Of a DNA stretch of 43,478 nt, positions 11,312-19,626 are shown piece after piece (the stretch's first letter is position 1; each line of letters starts with the position of its first letter). Made by a program: the position numbers and the translations under genes. The notes beneath the pieces are model-generated. The model saw only the letters and a list, made by a program, of their open reading frames with translations. It did no database searches and was not told the DNA's origin. The stretch comes from Accumulibacter sp. GTDB taxonomy: Bacteria > Pseudomonadota > Gammaproteobacteria > Burkholderiales > Rhodocyclaceae. Location of the stretch: contig NZ_JAMTDV010000012.1 of NCBI RefSeq assembly GCF_023806565.1, positions 1 to 43,478 on the forward strand, written 5' to 3'.

Positions 11312-12496
11312 TACAACGAAAAGCAAATGGGGGCGAACTTTCTGACAACGCATTCTCGAAGCCGGTCTCGGCTTTCTCGATGACAGCGCGGAACGCACGC
11401 GTACGCGACTTCGCGCACGTCATCCCTGGCTTGGAAGGCGAGCGCCGTCCTGCCGCGCTCGACCTGCATCGACGGTACGCGCTTGAAGTATGGGTCGGCC
11501 CGGAGGTCGGCGGGCAATCTGTCGCGGTTGCGCAGCGTGCGGCCCTTGCGGTGCTTGAGCCACTTCTCGCAGACCCGACAGCCGCCGATGTGGAAGTTCC
11601 CAATTTCCTCCCACACGCCGCGGAAACCGGTAGTCTGCACCTTGTCTACGCACACGGCGTCGCGCGACCAGGAGATCTTCTCGACCACGGAGTGGCTCTG
11701 CCGCCGATCCACTCCGTGATGGGCTGGGCGAACTTGGGAGATTGCAGCCACTGTAGGGCGGTGAGCTCGCCAACGAGTCGGGTCAGCGCACGGAACCGTT
11801 CCCGGTTACCGGTCAGCGGACGTCACGGAAAGTCGCCCTTCAGGAACTCGAAGTAGCGGCTGCGGCAGCAGGGACTGTGACACACCGAGTAGGCGTGACA
11901 GAAGATCTCTTCAGGCGTCAGACCGGCAGGCACGCCATGAGGCTTCTCCTGCCTGACATCCAAACTCGCAGCCACAGCCTTCAAGTGGGGGACAGCGTCG
12001 AGTTTTTCCGCCGAGTGTGGGCCGCGGGACTGACCACCTGCGCGAAGCACTTCCCCTCGCGGCTCGGCACAGTCACGACGGCGAGTCACGCACTGTGATA
12101 TCTTCATGAGTAGCGTTTCCGTTCGGAGGCAGTATAGGCTGAAGTACTGGGTTTGCCGCCTGACGAGAGGGTGCGACTGCTCCAACGTCTGATCGAGAGC
12201 TTCGAACCCGAGCCCCATGTCCGAGATTCGTGGATCAACCTGTCCCGCGCGCGTGAAGCGAGGTTAAATCCGGTAAGCTTGCCTTGGCGCCCGGCCCCGA
12301 AGCAGTAGGTCGTGTTCGCGCAAGAATCGCGTGAGCTACTGGTGCCGACTGCCGACCGCCGGGAACAGGAAAGCAGTTTGCCGGTCTTAATCCCCGGACA
12401 AAAAGGCACACACGGCAGGCAGCACCGCTTGCTCCGCCCGGTGTGCGAAGAATGGCGCGCGAGCAGACCCGCAGTGTCGGAAGCGAGGATGAAGCG
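11312..12496. other. Decayed intergenic island
   Basis: About 1.2 kb between lexA and the CBS-domain gene with no intact gene. The middle part (11533-11990) holds the broken restriction-modification gene annotated separately. Several open frames of 70-160 codons exist on both strands, but none resembles a known protein, and they overlap the remnant in antisense. I see no terminal inverted repeats or transposase fragment in the rest. Confidence 0.7.
11533..11990 (-). pseudogene. Remnant of type ISP restriction-modification enzyme, C-terminal domain
   Basis: Three consecutive pieces on the minus strand match, by recall, the C-terminal specificity region of type ISP restriction/N6-adenine methyltransferase enzymes. 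Piece 1 (about 11990-11826) reads GLTPEEIFCHAYSVCHSP then YFEFLKGDFP. An in-frame TGA at 11823-11825 follows, and the same frame continues with PLTGNRERFRALTRLVGEL and LQSPKFAQPITEWIGG to 11700. The frame then shifts, and piece 3 (11697-11533) reads VVEKISWSRDAV, QTTGFRGVWEEIGNFHIGG and CEKWLKHRKGRTL. Intact homologues carry these blocks in this order in one frame. The N-terminal helicase and methylase parts are absent, and the sequence after RTL diverges. So this is a decayed fragment with one stop and one frameshift, probably left from a transferred defence gene. Confidence 0.8.
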
Positions 12497-12982
12497 ATGA
12501 AATTGGCAAAGCATCCCCGTATCGGTACCTTGACGGTGAGCAAGGTCCTCCCTCCGGGCCCGCCGGCGACGTGGTCGGTTGACTCTCGCACGCTCGCGCA
12601 GGATGCCTTGCGGCAGATGGCCGAGCACGATCTCGGAGCGCTCGTCGCGGTGGACGGCGAGCGCTTTGCCGGCATGTTTTCCGAACGCGATTACCTGCGC
12701 CAGGTCGTCCTCGGCAACAGAGCGGCAGCGCATGCCCAGGTGGCAGAACTGATCCGCCCCAGCCCGTTTTTCGCTACGCTGCAACAGACCGCCGAGGAAT
12801 GCCTGGTCGTGATGACCGAAAACAGGCTGCACCATCTTCCGGTGCTGGAGAACGGCCGGGCGATTGGCCTGCTCTCGCTGGCAGTTCTCTTGCATGCGCT
12901 GCTTGCACATTACGAGCGGGCCTTTGCCGCCTTTGAACTGGATCAGCGCATCCTTTTCCTGCAAGGCACCTATAGCTGCTGA
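12497..12982 (+). CDS. CBS-domain pair protein
   Basis: A 161-residue stand-alone Bateman module. Two CBS domains can be read: residues about 20-75 (TLAQDALRQMAEHDLGALVA then FAGMFSERDYLRQV) and about 80-135 (TAEECLVVMTENRLHHLPVLENG then IGLLSLAVLLHALL). CBS pairs commonly bind adenine nucleotides and act as energy or redox sensors; the ligand here is unknown. I chose ATG 12497 because GAGG lies eight bases upstream and the product then starts MKLAKHPRIGTL. An upstream GTG/ATG extension to 12443 adds unrelated residues. The gene stands alone at the edge of the decayed island. Confidence 0.85.
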   Translation: MKLAKHPRIGTLTVSKVLPPGPPATWSVDSRTLAQDALRQMAEHDLGALVAVDGERFAGMFSERDYLRQVVLGNRAAAHAQVAELIRPSPFFATLQQTAEECLVVMTENRLHHLPVLENGRAIGLLSLAVLLHALLAHYERAFAAFELDQRILFLQGTYSC

Positions 12983-13077
12983 GCCTCACCGGCGTGGCCA
13001 GACCGCCGACATCGAGCTGCTTGACCGAGGCTTGGGTTTCTTACAACAATCGAACTCCCGTTTCCTGAAAGCCAGCA

Positions 13078-13533
13078 ATGATCGATCAGACAGTAGAAGA
13101 TTTCAGCCTGCCCGCGACCGGCGGCCGCGCCTTCACTCTTTCCGCCTGCCAGGGCAGCATCGTCGTCCTCTATTTCTACCCCAAGGACAGCACGCCCGGA
13201 TGCACCACCGAAGCGCAACAGTTTCGTGACCTCCACGCCCGGTTCGTCGCAACCGGAGCCATCGTCGTCGGCGTTTCGCGTGACAGCATCAGATCACACG
13301 AAAACTTCAAGGCGAAGCAGGATCTCCCGTTCGACCTGCTTTCCGATGCCGAGGAATTGCTCTGCAGCCGCTTCGCGGTGATCAAGCAAAAATCGATGTA
13401 CGGAAAACAGGTTCGTGGCATCGAGCGCAGCACCTTCGTCATCGACCGCAGGGGCGTGCTGCGGCGTGAATGGCGTGGCGTGAAGGTGGCCGGTCATGCC
13501 CAGGAAGTGCTCGATTTCATCAGCCAGATCTGA
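13078..13533 (+). CDS. bcp: PrxQ/Bcp-type thioredoxin-dependent peroxiredoxin
   Basis: Reduces hydrogen peroxide and organic hydroperoxides using thioredoxin. The 151-residue protein has the thioredoxin fold with the peroxidatic Cys42 in PKDSTPGCTTEA and the supporting arginine in GIERSTFVID. Many Bcp proteins have a resolving cysteine five residues after the peroxidatic one; here that position is Gln47, so resolution must use another cysteine (Cys96 in EELLCSRF is a candidate) or a one-Cys mechanism. It is followed 33 bp later by phoH on the same strand. Confidence 0.92.
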   Translation: MIDQTVEDFSLPATGGRAFTLSACQGSIVVLYFYPKDSTPGCTTEAQQFRDLHARFVATGAIVVGVSRDSIRSHENFKAKQDLPFDLLSDAEELLCSRFAVIKQKSMYGKQVRGIERSTFVIDRRGVLRREWRGVKVAGHAQEVLDFISQI

Positions 13534-13566
13534 CTCGCTCATCGATCCAATCCGGCAAGCGCTCCC

Positions 13567-14994
13567 ATGGTCCGAAATACCGCAGTCACGGCCGAGCATT
13601 CGGCTGACCGCACGCCCGCGAAGCTTTTCGTCCTCGACACCAACGTCCTGATGCACGACCCGAGCAGCCTCTACCGCTTCGAGGAACACGACGTTTTCCT
13701 GCCGATGATGACCCTGGAGGAACTCGACAACCACAAGAAAGGCTTGTCCGAAATCGCCCGCAATGCTCGCCAGGTGACGCGCACACTTGACGAGATCGTC
13801 AACAGCATGGACGGGACGATCGACCAGGGCATTCCGCTCCACGGACCTTCCCGCAAGCTGGCCAACGGCCGCCTTTTCCTGCAGACGCAAGCGGTCGCCG
13901 GCGACCTGCCCGCGGGCTTGCCAACAGCAAAAGTCGACAACCAGATCCTGGCGGTCGTCATCGACCTGCAGCGACGACATCCGGAGCGCCCGGTGATCCT
14001 CGTCTCCAAGGACATCAACATGCGCATCAAAGCCCGCGTCCTCGGGCTGCAGGCGCAGGATTACTTCAACGACAAGGTCCTCGAAGACACCGATCTGCTG
14101 TACACCGGAATGCAGGAGCTTACGGCTGATTTCTGGGACGAGCATGGTCAGGACATCGAGTCGCACAAGAAGGACGGTCGCACGCTGTACCGAATCAAGG
14201 GACCGCTCTGCGCACAGTTGCTGGTCAACCAGTTTCTTTTCCAGGCGGGCGACCGGGCGCTGCATGCAATCGTCCGCGAAGTCTCCGGCCTGAGCGCCGA
14301 GATCCAGACGCTGACCGACTATACCCACCACAGGAACAGTGTCTGGGGAATCACGGCGCGCAACCGCGAACAGAATTTCGCCCTCAACCTGCTGATGAAT
14401 CCGGAAGTCGATTTCGTCACCCTGCTCGGCCAGGCGGGCACCGGCAAGACCTTGCTTACCCTCGCCGCAGCTCTCACCCAGGTACTCGAAGCGAAACGTT
14501 ACAGCGAAATCATCATGACCCGCGTCACCGTTCCCGTCGGCGAGGATATCGGCTTCCTGCCGGGAACCGAAGAGGAGAAGATGGGACCGTGGATGGGCGC
14601 GCTCGAAGACAACCTCGAAGTTCTCAACCGGAGCGATGACGATGCCGGTGACTGGGGCCGCGCCGCCACGCACGATCTGATCCGCAACCGCATCAAGATC
14701 AAGTCGCTCAACTTCATGCGCGGCCGCACTTTCCTCAACAGGTTCCTGATCATCGACGAAGCGCAGAACCTGACGCCGAAGCAGATGAGGACCCTGGTCA
14801 CCCGTGCCGGACCCGGCACCAAGGTGATCTGCCTGGGCAACCTTGCCCAGATCGACACGCCTTATCTGACGGAAGGAAGTTCCGGACTTACCTACGTCGT
14901 CGATCGCTTCAAGGGATGGAAACATGCCGGACACATTACGCTGCAGCGCGGCGAACGCTCCCGCCTGGCCGACCACGCGGCAGAGGTGCTATAA
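13567..14994 (+). CDS. PIN-PhoH family ATPase
   Basis: A 475-residue PhoH2-type protein: an N-terminal PIN ribonuclease-like domain (KLFVLDTNVLMHDP near residue 20, with conserved acidic residues) fused to a C-terminal PhoH P-loop ATPase domain. The Walker A motif is GQAGTGKTLL with Lys294, and Walker B is FLIIDEAQN near residue 397. PhoH2 homologues have been reported as RNA helicase/ribonucleases, but the target here is unknown. The start has no strong ribosome-binding sequence. It may share a transcript with the preceding peroxiredoxin gene, and a strong terminator follows at 15011-15044. Confidence 0.92.
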   Translation: MVRNTAVTAEHSADRTPAKLFVLDTNVLMHDPSSLYRFEEHDVFLPMMTLEELDNHKKGLSEIARNARQVTRTLDEIVNSMDGTIDQGIPLHGPSRKLANGRLFLQTQAVAGDLPAGLPTAKVDNQILAVVIDLQRRHPERPVILVSKDINMRIKARVLGLQAQDYFNDKVLEDTDLLYTGMQELTADFWDEHGQDIESHKKDGRTLYRIKGPLCAQLLVNQFLFQAGDRALHAIVREVSGLSAEIQTLTDYTHHRNSVWGITARNREQNFALNLLMNPEVDFVTLLGQAGTGKTLLTLAAALTQVLEAKRYSEIIMTRVTVPVGEDIGFLPGTEEEKMGPWMGALEDNLEVLNRSDDDAGDWGRAATHDLIRNRIKIKSLNFMRGRTFLNRFLIIDEAQNLTPKQMRTLVTRAGPGTKVICLGNLAQIDTPYLTEGSSGLTYVVDRFKGWKHAGHITLQRGERSRLADHAAEVL

Positions 14995-15010
14995 TTTTTC
15001 CGGAAGGATC

Positions 15011-15044
15011 GGGCCGTGTCGCATGACACGGCCCGGCCGTTTTT
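15011..15044 (+). terminator. Rho-independent terminator after phoH
   Basis: Perfect 10-bp stem GGGCCGTGTC/GACACGGCCC with a GCAT loop, followed within six bases by a run of five T. It lies 17 bp after the phoH stop and separates it from the transglutaminase-like gene. Confidence 0.85.
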
Positions 15045-15105
15045 AGCCACCGATCCGTGCTGCCGGATCCGTGCGACAAGGATCCCACGCTTACCGGAGA
15101 GTCGA

Positions 15106-16425
15106 TTGAAACGACGCGATTTCCTTGCCGCCTCTGCGCTTCTCTCGCTATTGGCGCCGGCGCCCGTGCTCGCCGCCAATAGCAAGAAGGCCACCAGTTC
15201 GGCTCCGGCAAAATCCACCGCTCACGGAAGTGGCAAGAGCTCGGGCGGCAAGAGCAGCAGCAAGGGCAGTTCCGGCGGCAAGGGCAGCGCGCGGGGCGGT
15301 GGCCGCGCCAGCTCTTCCAGTAAGGGCGGCAGACACAGTTACCGCCCGGTTGCCGAAACGCCAGCGGCAACGCAGCCGGCCGCGACCGTTCCGGCTGCCC
15401 CCGCCGAAGCTCGCAACGCCATCAGCCTGCCGGACGAGCCTCTGCCCAATTGGCGAAACTACGATATCACCTCGCAAATCACGATCAGCAACGTCAAGGG
15501 ACGACTGCGGGTATGGATACCGCTGGCCCAATACAAGGACACTTTCTGGCAACGCTCGCTGGGCCATAGCTGGCGAGGAAATTTCGACAGCGCCGGCATT
15601 TACCGCGACCCCGTGGCCGAAATGGAAGTGTTTTACGCGGACTGGAAGGACGGCAGTGCAACGCCGCAACTGCAACTCCTCAGTCAGGTAGCGAAACAGG
15701 ACCGTCATTTCGACATCACTCGACGCGGCAGCGTCGCCGAACGAGGGGACGTTCTCCGCCGCTGCCTGCAAACGACCGATCTGGTGCCGACCGACGGGCT
15801 CGTGCGCCGTACCGCCGAACGGGCGGTCGGCCGGATCAAGGATCCGGTCGCCCAGGGCAAGGCGATCTACGACTGGGTGGTGGAAAACACGAGCTACGAT
15901 CCGGCGCGCAATGGCATCGGCCAGGGCGATGTCGAAGCGATGCTCGACAGTGGCCAACTGGGCGGGAAGAGCGCCGACATCTCGCTCCTCTTCGTCGCGA
16001 TGTGTCGCTCGATCGGGATCCCAGCACGTCCTGTGTTCGGACTGCGTGTCGACAGCTCGCGGCTGTTCGCCGGACTCGGCGCCACCGGCAACCTGCGCGC
16101 CGTGCAACATTGCCGCGCCGAGTTCTATACGCCGGGATACGGCTGGATCCCGGTCGATCCCGGTGATGTGCGCAAGGCCATCCATGATGAGCACTTGAAC
16201 AGCAGCGACCCGAAGCTCGTGGTTCTCAGAAAGCTGCTATTTGGTTTCTGGGAAATGAACTGGATCGCCTACAATTCGGCGCAGGATGTGCGCCTCTATG
16301 GCGCCACCGGCAGACCACTGCCCTTTCTGGTGCTGCCGCAGGCCGAGGCGGGAGGCATTCGTTTCGACGCCGCCGACAGCCAGCACTTCAACTACACGGT
16401 CAACGCCAGCCGCGTCGAGGTCTGA
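15106..16425 (+). CDS. Tat-exported transglutaminase-like protein (Ser at catalytic Cys site)
   Basis: A 439-residue secreted protein. The TTG start at 15106 has GGAGA five bases upstream and gives MKRRDFLAASALLSLL, a twin-arginine-like signal ending near AANS. Residues about 28-105 are a Ser/Gly/Lys then Pro/Ala-rich linker. The transglutaminase-like fold follows, from about residue 260: IYDWVVENTSYD, LGGKSADISLLFVAMCRSIG, QHCRAEFYTPGYGWIPVDPGD. The His and Asp of the triad are present (QHCRAEFY, PVDPGD), but in homologues I recall the block reads GGKCAD; here Ser289 (codon 15970-15972) replaces that Cys. It may be a non-catalytic or altered enzyme. Its role is not known. Confidence 0.82.
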   Translation: MKRRDFLAASALLSLLAPAPVLAANSKKATSSAPAKSTAHGSGKSSGGKSSSKGSSGGKGSARGGGRASSSSKGGRHSYRPVAETPAATQPAATVPAAPAEARNAISLPDEPLPNWRNYDITSQITISNVKGRLRVWIPLAQYKDTFWQRSLGHSWRGNFDSAGIYRDPVAEMEVFYADWKDGSATPQLQLLSQVAKQDRHFDITRRGSVAERGDVLRRCLQTTDLVPTDGLVRRTAERAVGRIKDPVAQGKAIYDWVVENTSYDPARNGIGQGDVEAMLDSGQLGGKSADISLLFVAMCRSIGIPARPVFGLRVDSSRLFAGLGATGNLRAVQHCRAEFYTPGYGWIPVDPGDVRKAIHDEHLNSSDPKLVVLRKLLFGFWEMNWIAYNSAQDVRLYGATGRPLPFLVLPQAEAGGIRFDAADSQHFNYTVNASRVEV

Positions 16426-16452
16426 ACGCAGTCGCCCTGCGGCAGTCGCCGC

Positions 16453-17817
16453 TCAATACGAGCCCGGATTGGCGAAATTCTCGAAGCGCGTGTATTCGCC
16501 GAGAAAGGTCAGGCGGGTGGTGCCGATCGGCCCGTTGCGCTGCTTGCCGATGATGATTTCGGCGACTCCCTTGTCCGGCGTATCCGGGTTGTAGACCTCG
16601 TCACGGTAGATGAACATGATCAGGTCGGCGTCCTGTTCGATCGCTCCCGATTCCCGCAGGTCGGACATTACCGGACGCTTGTTCGGTCGCTGTTCGAGCG
16701 ACCGGTTGAGCTGCGAAAGCGCCATCAGCGGAACGCCCAGTTCCTTCGCGAGACCCTTCAGCGATCGCGAGATCTCGGAGATTTCGGTAGCCCGGTTCTC
16801 GCCCTGCGAAGTGGCGGACATCAACTGCAAATAGTCGATGACGATCAGGCCAAGCTTGCCACATTGGCGGTGCAGGCGGCGCGCACGCGCGCGCAGATCG
16901 ATCGGATTGAGTGCCGGGGTCTCGTCAATGTAGATCGGTGCCTCGTGCATCTTGCCCAGGGCAAAGGACAGGCGCGACCACTCGTCGTCATTGAGACGGC
17001 CGGTGCGTACGCGATGCGCATCGAGCCGACCGACCGACGACAGCATGCGCATCGCAAGCTGCGTTCCACCCATCTCCATCGAAAAAATGGCCACGGGCAG
17101 ACCGACCTCGATCGCCACATACTCGGCGATATTGAGCGCAAACGACGTCTTTCCCATCGACGGACGACCGGCGACGATCAGCAGGTCGCCGCCCTGCAGG
17201 CCCGAGGTTTTCGCGTCGAGATCGTGATAGCCGGTCGGCACGCCGGTGATGTCCGATGGATTGTCGCGATCGTGCAGTTCCTGGATACGTTCGACGACCT
17301 GCGTCAGCAGCGGGTTGATGTGCACGAAGCCGGACTGGTGACGAAAGCCGCCTTCGGCGATCGCGAAGACCTTTGCCTCCGCCTCGTCAAGCAGGGTCTT
17401 GGCATCTCGGCCGAGCGGGTTGAGCGCACTGCCAGCGATTTCATCGCCGGCAGTCACCAGTAGCCGAAGAATTGCCCGCTCCCGGACGATCTCCGCATAA
17501 CGTCGAATATTCGCCGCCGACGGTGTGTTCGCCGCCAGTTCGCCAAGGTAGGCAAGCCCGCCGGTTGCATTGCCCTCGCCGGCCAGATCGAGGCCCTCGG
17601 CAACCGTCACCGCATCGGCCGGCTTGCCACGCTCGAGCAGTTTGCGAATCTGGCGGTAAATGCGCTTGTGCTCGTCGCGATAGAAATCGCCCTCGGCCAT
17701 TACGTCGGCGATCTTGTCGAAGGCGGCGTTATCGAGCAGCAGGCCGCCGAGCACGGATTGCTCCGCTTCCAGTGAATGCGGTGGCACGCGCAAATGGGCC
17801 AGCGTCGTGTCGGACAT
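16453..17817 (-). CDS. dnaB: Replicative DNA helicase DnaB
   Basis: Hexameric 5'-3' helicase that unwinds DNA at the replication fork. The 454-residue length is normal. The N-terminal domain begins PPHSLEAEQSVLGGLLLD. The RecA-like C-terminal domain has Walker A GRPSMGKTSFAL near residue 220, Walker B LIVIDYLQLM, ALSQLNRSLEQR, SDLRESGAIEQDAD, and the ending KQRNGPIGT. No intein is present. It lies downstream of rplI on the same strand but behind a strong terminator, so it probably has its own promoter. It converges with the transglutaminase-like gene, with 27 bp between the stops. Confidence 0.98.
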   Translation of the reverse strand: MSDTTLAHLRVPPHSLEAEQSVLGGLLLDNAAFDKIADVMAEGDFYRDEHKRIYRQIRKLLERGKPADAVTVAEGLDLAGEGNATGGLAYLGELAANTPSAANIRRYAEIVRERAILRLLVTAGDEIAGSALNPLGRDAKTLLDEAEAKVFAIAEGGFRHQSGFVHINPLLTQVVERIQELHDRDNPSDITGVPTGYHDLDAKTSGLQGGDLLIVAGRPSMGKTSFALNIAEYVAIEVGLPVAIFSMEMGGTQLAMRMLSSVGRLDAHRVRTGRLNDDEWSRLSFALGKMHEAPIYIDETPALNPIDLRARARRLHRQCGKLGLIVIDYLQLMSATSQGENRATEISEISRSLKGLAKELGVPLMALSQLNRSLEQRPNKRPVMSDLRESGAIEQDADLIMFIYRDEVYNPDTPDKGVAEIIIGKQRNGPIGTTRLTFLGEYTRFENFANPGSY

Positions 17818-17951
17818 CGGAATCCATCCAGTGGTCTTCGATCGACCTGGCGCGTCAACAGCGGCGGGCGCAACAGGTTTCGCCTGTATCCGATCCTCCG
17901 CCGTCCGCGCCGGGCAAAGGAATGAGTTTAGCGCGCCATTTCCTGCCGGAG

Positions 17952-17978
17952 AAAAAAAAACCCTGCCTTCCGGCAGGG
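17952..17978 (-). terminator. Rho-independent terminator of the rpsF-priB-rpsR-rplI operon
   Basis: On the minus strand, CCCTGCC-GGAA-GGCAGGG forms a perfect 7-bp stem with a tetraloop, followed directly by nine T. It lies 23 bp after the rplI stop. Confidence 0.93.
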
Positions 17979-18001
17979 CCCTGTTACCGACGGGCGGCGA
18001 G

Positions 18002-18460
18002 CTACAGCTTCGGTTGCTCGACGACGACGGCGACCGTCACCGTCGCCAGCACGTCGCTGTGCAGCGACACCTCCAACTGCGTCTCGCCAATCGTCTTGAG
18101 CGGACCGGCAGGCATGCGAATCGCCGATTTCTCGATCTCGAATCCAAGCGCGCGCAAGCCATCGGCGACGTCGAAATTTGTCACCGAACCGAACAGGCGA
18201 CCATCGACACCGGCCTTGCGCGCAATCGTCACCACCACTCCACCGAGCTTCTCGGCCTGTGCTTGCGCGGCGGCCAGTTTCTCGCCGGCAATGCTTTCGA
18301 GTTCGGCACGCTTCGCTTCGAACTCCTGCAGTGCAGCAGGCGTCGCACGCTTGGCCTTCCCCTTGGGAATCAGATAGTTGCGAGCATAGCCAGCGCGCAC
18401 CTTGAGGAGATCGCCGAGGTTTCCGAGGTGGGCGACCTTTTCCATCAGAATGATTTGCAT
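18002..18460 (-). CDS. rplI: 50S ribosomal protein L9
   Basis: Binds 23S rRNA near the L1 stalk. The 152-residue protein begins [21 protein letters not shown] and continues [13 protein letters not shown], the L9 N-terminal domain signature. A long connecting helix and the C-terminal domain ([20 protein letters not shown]) follow. It is the last gene of the rpsF-priB-rpsR-rplI operon, nine bp after rpsR, and is followed by a clear terminator. Confidence 0.97.
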   Translation of the reverse strand: MQIILMEKVAHLGNLGDLLKVRAGYARNYLIPKGKAKRATPAALQEFEAKRAELESIAGEKLAAAQAQAEKLGGVVVTIARKAGVDGRLFGSVTNFDVADGLRALGFEIEKSAIRMPAGPLKTIGETQLEVSLHSDVLATVTVAVVVEQPKL

Positions 18461-18469
18461 CGTCGTCTC

Positions 18470-18745
18470 CTACTGGTGATTGTCGGTGTACGGCAGCAGC
18501 GCGAGAAAACGGGCGCGCTTGATGGCAACCGACAGCATGCGCTGATAACCCGCCTTGGTCCCGGTCAGGCGCGCCGGCATGATCTTGGCGTTCTCGGCGA
18601 TATACTCCTTGAACAGATCGACGTCCTTGTAGTCGATCTCTTCCATCTTCTCGGCAGTGAAGCGGCAGAACTTGCGCCGCTTGAACAGACCACTTCCCCG
18701 CTTCTTGACGTTCTTGTCATCCTTCTTCTTGAAGAATCTTGCCAT
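18470..18745 (-). CDS. rpsR: 30S ribosomal protein S18
   Basis: Small-subunit protein that pairs with S6 on 16S rRNA. A 91-residue product from the ATG at 18745 (MARFFKKK), chosen over an in-frame TTG 18 bases upstream because AAGGA sits at good spacing before the ATG. Signature segments are [35 protein letters not shown] and [13 protein letters not shown]. Its first 29 bases overlap the 3' end of priB in another frame, so translation is probably coupled. Confidence 0.96.
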   Translation of the reverse strand: MARFFKKKDDKNVKKRGSGLFKRRKFCRFTAEKMEEIDYKDVDLFKEYIAENAKIMPARLTGTKAGYQRMLSVAIKRARFLALLPYTDNHQ

Positions 18746-19046
18746 CTTGATTTCCTTCGACAAATTCGATCGTAGTGATATGCAGTCTCGGCTGCTTGCT
18801 GTTTCGGCTACGGGCGGCGAGAAAGCCGGTCAGGCGAAGCGCCGCGCCGGGACTTGCCGCCGCCAGCCAGCGTGCCGTCGGACCCAGCGCAATCGCCCGG
18901 ATCTCGCACTCGACGCGACGGGGACTGCCGGCTTCCACCTGTTCCGACTGGTGTTCGATCAGGCATTCCGTGACCGGCACGCCAGCCGGCGTGAAGCGCA
19001 GCCCCTGCCGCTCGATCAGGGTTCCGGTCAGCTCGAGCCGATTCAG
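18717..19046 (-). CDS. priB: Primosomal replication protein N (PriB), probable CTG start
   Basis: Single OB-fold, SSB-like protein that helps reload DnaB through the PriA primosome; it belongs between rpsF and rpsR. The product reads [20 protein letters not shown], then [25 protein letters not shown] and [12 protein letters not shown] at 18980 would cut off the first beta strand. In-frame codons upstream of it back to the stop at 19065-19067 contain no ATG, GTG or TTG. The best start is the CTG at 19044-19046 (giving MNRLELTG, 109 residues), with GAGG five bases upstream; ATT at 19059-19061 is an alternative. The identity is firm, the start is not. Confidence 0.85.
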   Translation of the reverse strand: MNRLELTGTLIERQGLRFTPAGVPVTECLIEHQSEQVEAGSPRRVECEIRAIALGPTARWLAAASPGAALRLTGFLAARSRNSKQPRLHITTIEFVEGNQDGKILQEEG

Positions 19047-19060
19047 CAGCGCCTCGACAA

Positions 19061-19438
19061 TCAGTCAGCCGACTGCTCGGCCGTTGTCGGCGCGCGCACC
19101 TCGAGCAGCGACTTGGACTTCTCGTCCTTCATCATTGGCGAAGGCGAGCTCACCGCACGCTTCGTCTTGATCGTCAGGTGTCGAAGAATCGCGTCGTTGA
19201 ACTTGAAGCCATGCTCGAGTTCGCTCAGGGTCGCGCCATCGCACTCGATGTTCATCAGCACGTAGTGCGCCTTGTGCAACTTCTGGATCGGATAGGCCAG
19301 CTGGCGACGTCCCCAGTCTTCGAGACGATGGATCTGCCCGGCACGCCCGGCGATGAGTGACTTGTACCGCTCGACCATCGCCGGGACCTGTTCACTCTGG
19401 TCGGGATGGACGATGAGGACGATTTCGTAATGGCGCAT
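19061..19438 (-). CDS. rpsF: 30S ribosomal protein S6
   Basis: Small-subunit protein binding S18 and 16S rRNA. A 125-residue product from the ATG at 19438, preceded by AAGGAG; the product begins [19 protein letters not shown]. Typical segments are [20 protein letters not shown] and [10 protein letters not shown], with a charged tail ([16 protein letters not shown]). The longer open frame to 19486 lacks a ribosome-binding site and adds non-family residues. First gene of the rpsF-priB-rpsR-rplI operon. Confidence 0.96.
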   Translation of the reverse strand: MRHYEIVLIVHPDQSEQVPAMVERYKSLIAGRAGQIHRLEDWGRRQLAYPIQKLHKAHYVLMNIECDGATLSELEHGFKFNDAILRHLTIKTKRAVSSPSPMMKDEKSKSLLEVRAPTTAEQSAD

Positions 19439-19502
19439 GCATACTCCTTGTGGTTGAAGCCCCCCGCCATGCGAACGGTGGAGCAAGGTGGAAAAACCCG
19501 CT

Positions 19503-19532
19503 ATTGTAACCGTCTTCCGGCGGGTCGATCAA
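19503..19532 (-). promoter_or_regulatory. Probable sigma-70 promoter of the rpsF operon
   Basis: On the minus strand, TTGATC (19527-19532) and TACAAT (19503-19508) are separated by 18 bp, which places a transcription start about 60 bases before the rpsF start codon. Confidence 0.6.
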
Positions 19533-19626
19533 TGTGCTTTCTTGCCAAATCTTTCCTGCCAATCGCGGCTACCGGATCTGCGACACGATAGTGTACATCG
19601 TGGCCAGGTATGTGGCCGAAAGGCAG

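Noticed and set aside
11380-11856. 158-codon plus-strand open frame in the decayed island
   Set aside because: It lies over the type ISP remnant in antisense, has no ribosome-binding site and looks like no protein.
13294-14976. 560-codon minus-strand frame over phoH
   Set aside because: Antisense to a clearly recognisable PIN-PhoH gene; no family match.
14990-14995. Perfect TATAAT at the end of phoH as a promoter for the transglutaminase-like gene
   Set aside because: The bases are the last Leu codon and the stop of phoH, no -35 is at the right distance, and the terminator at 15011-15044 would stop the transcript before the gene.
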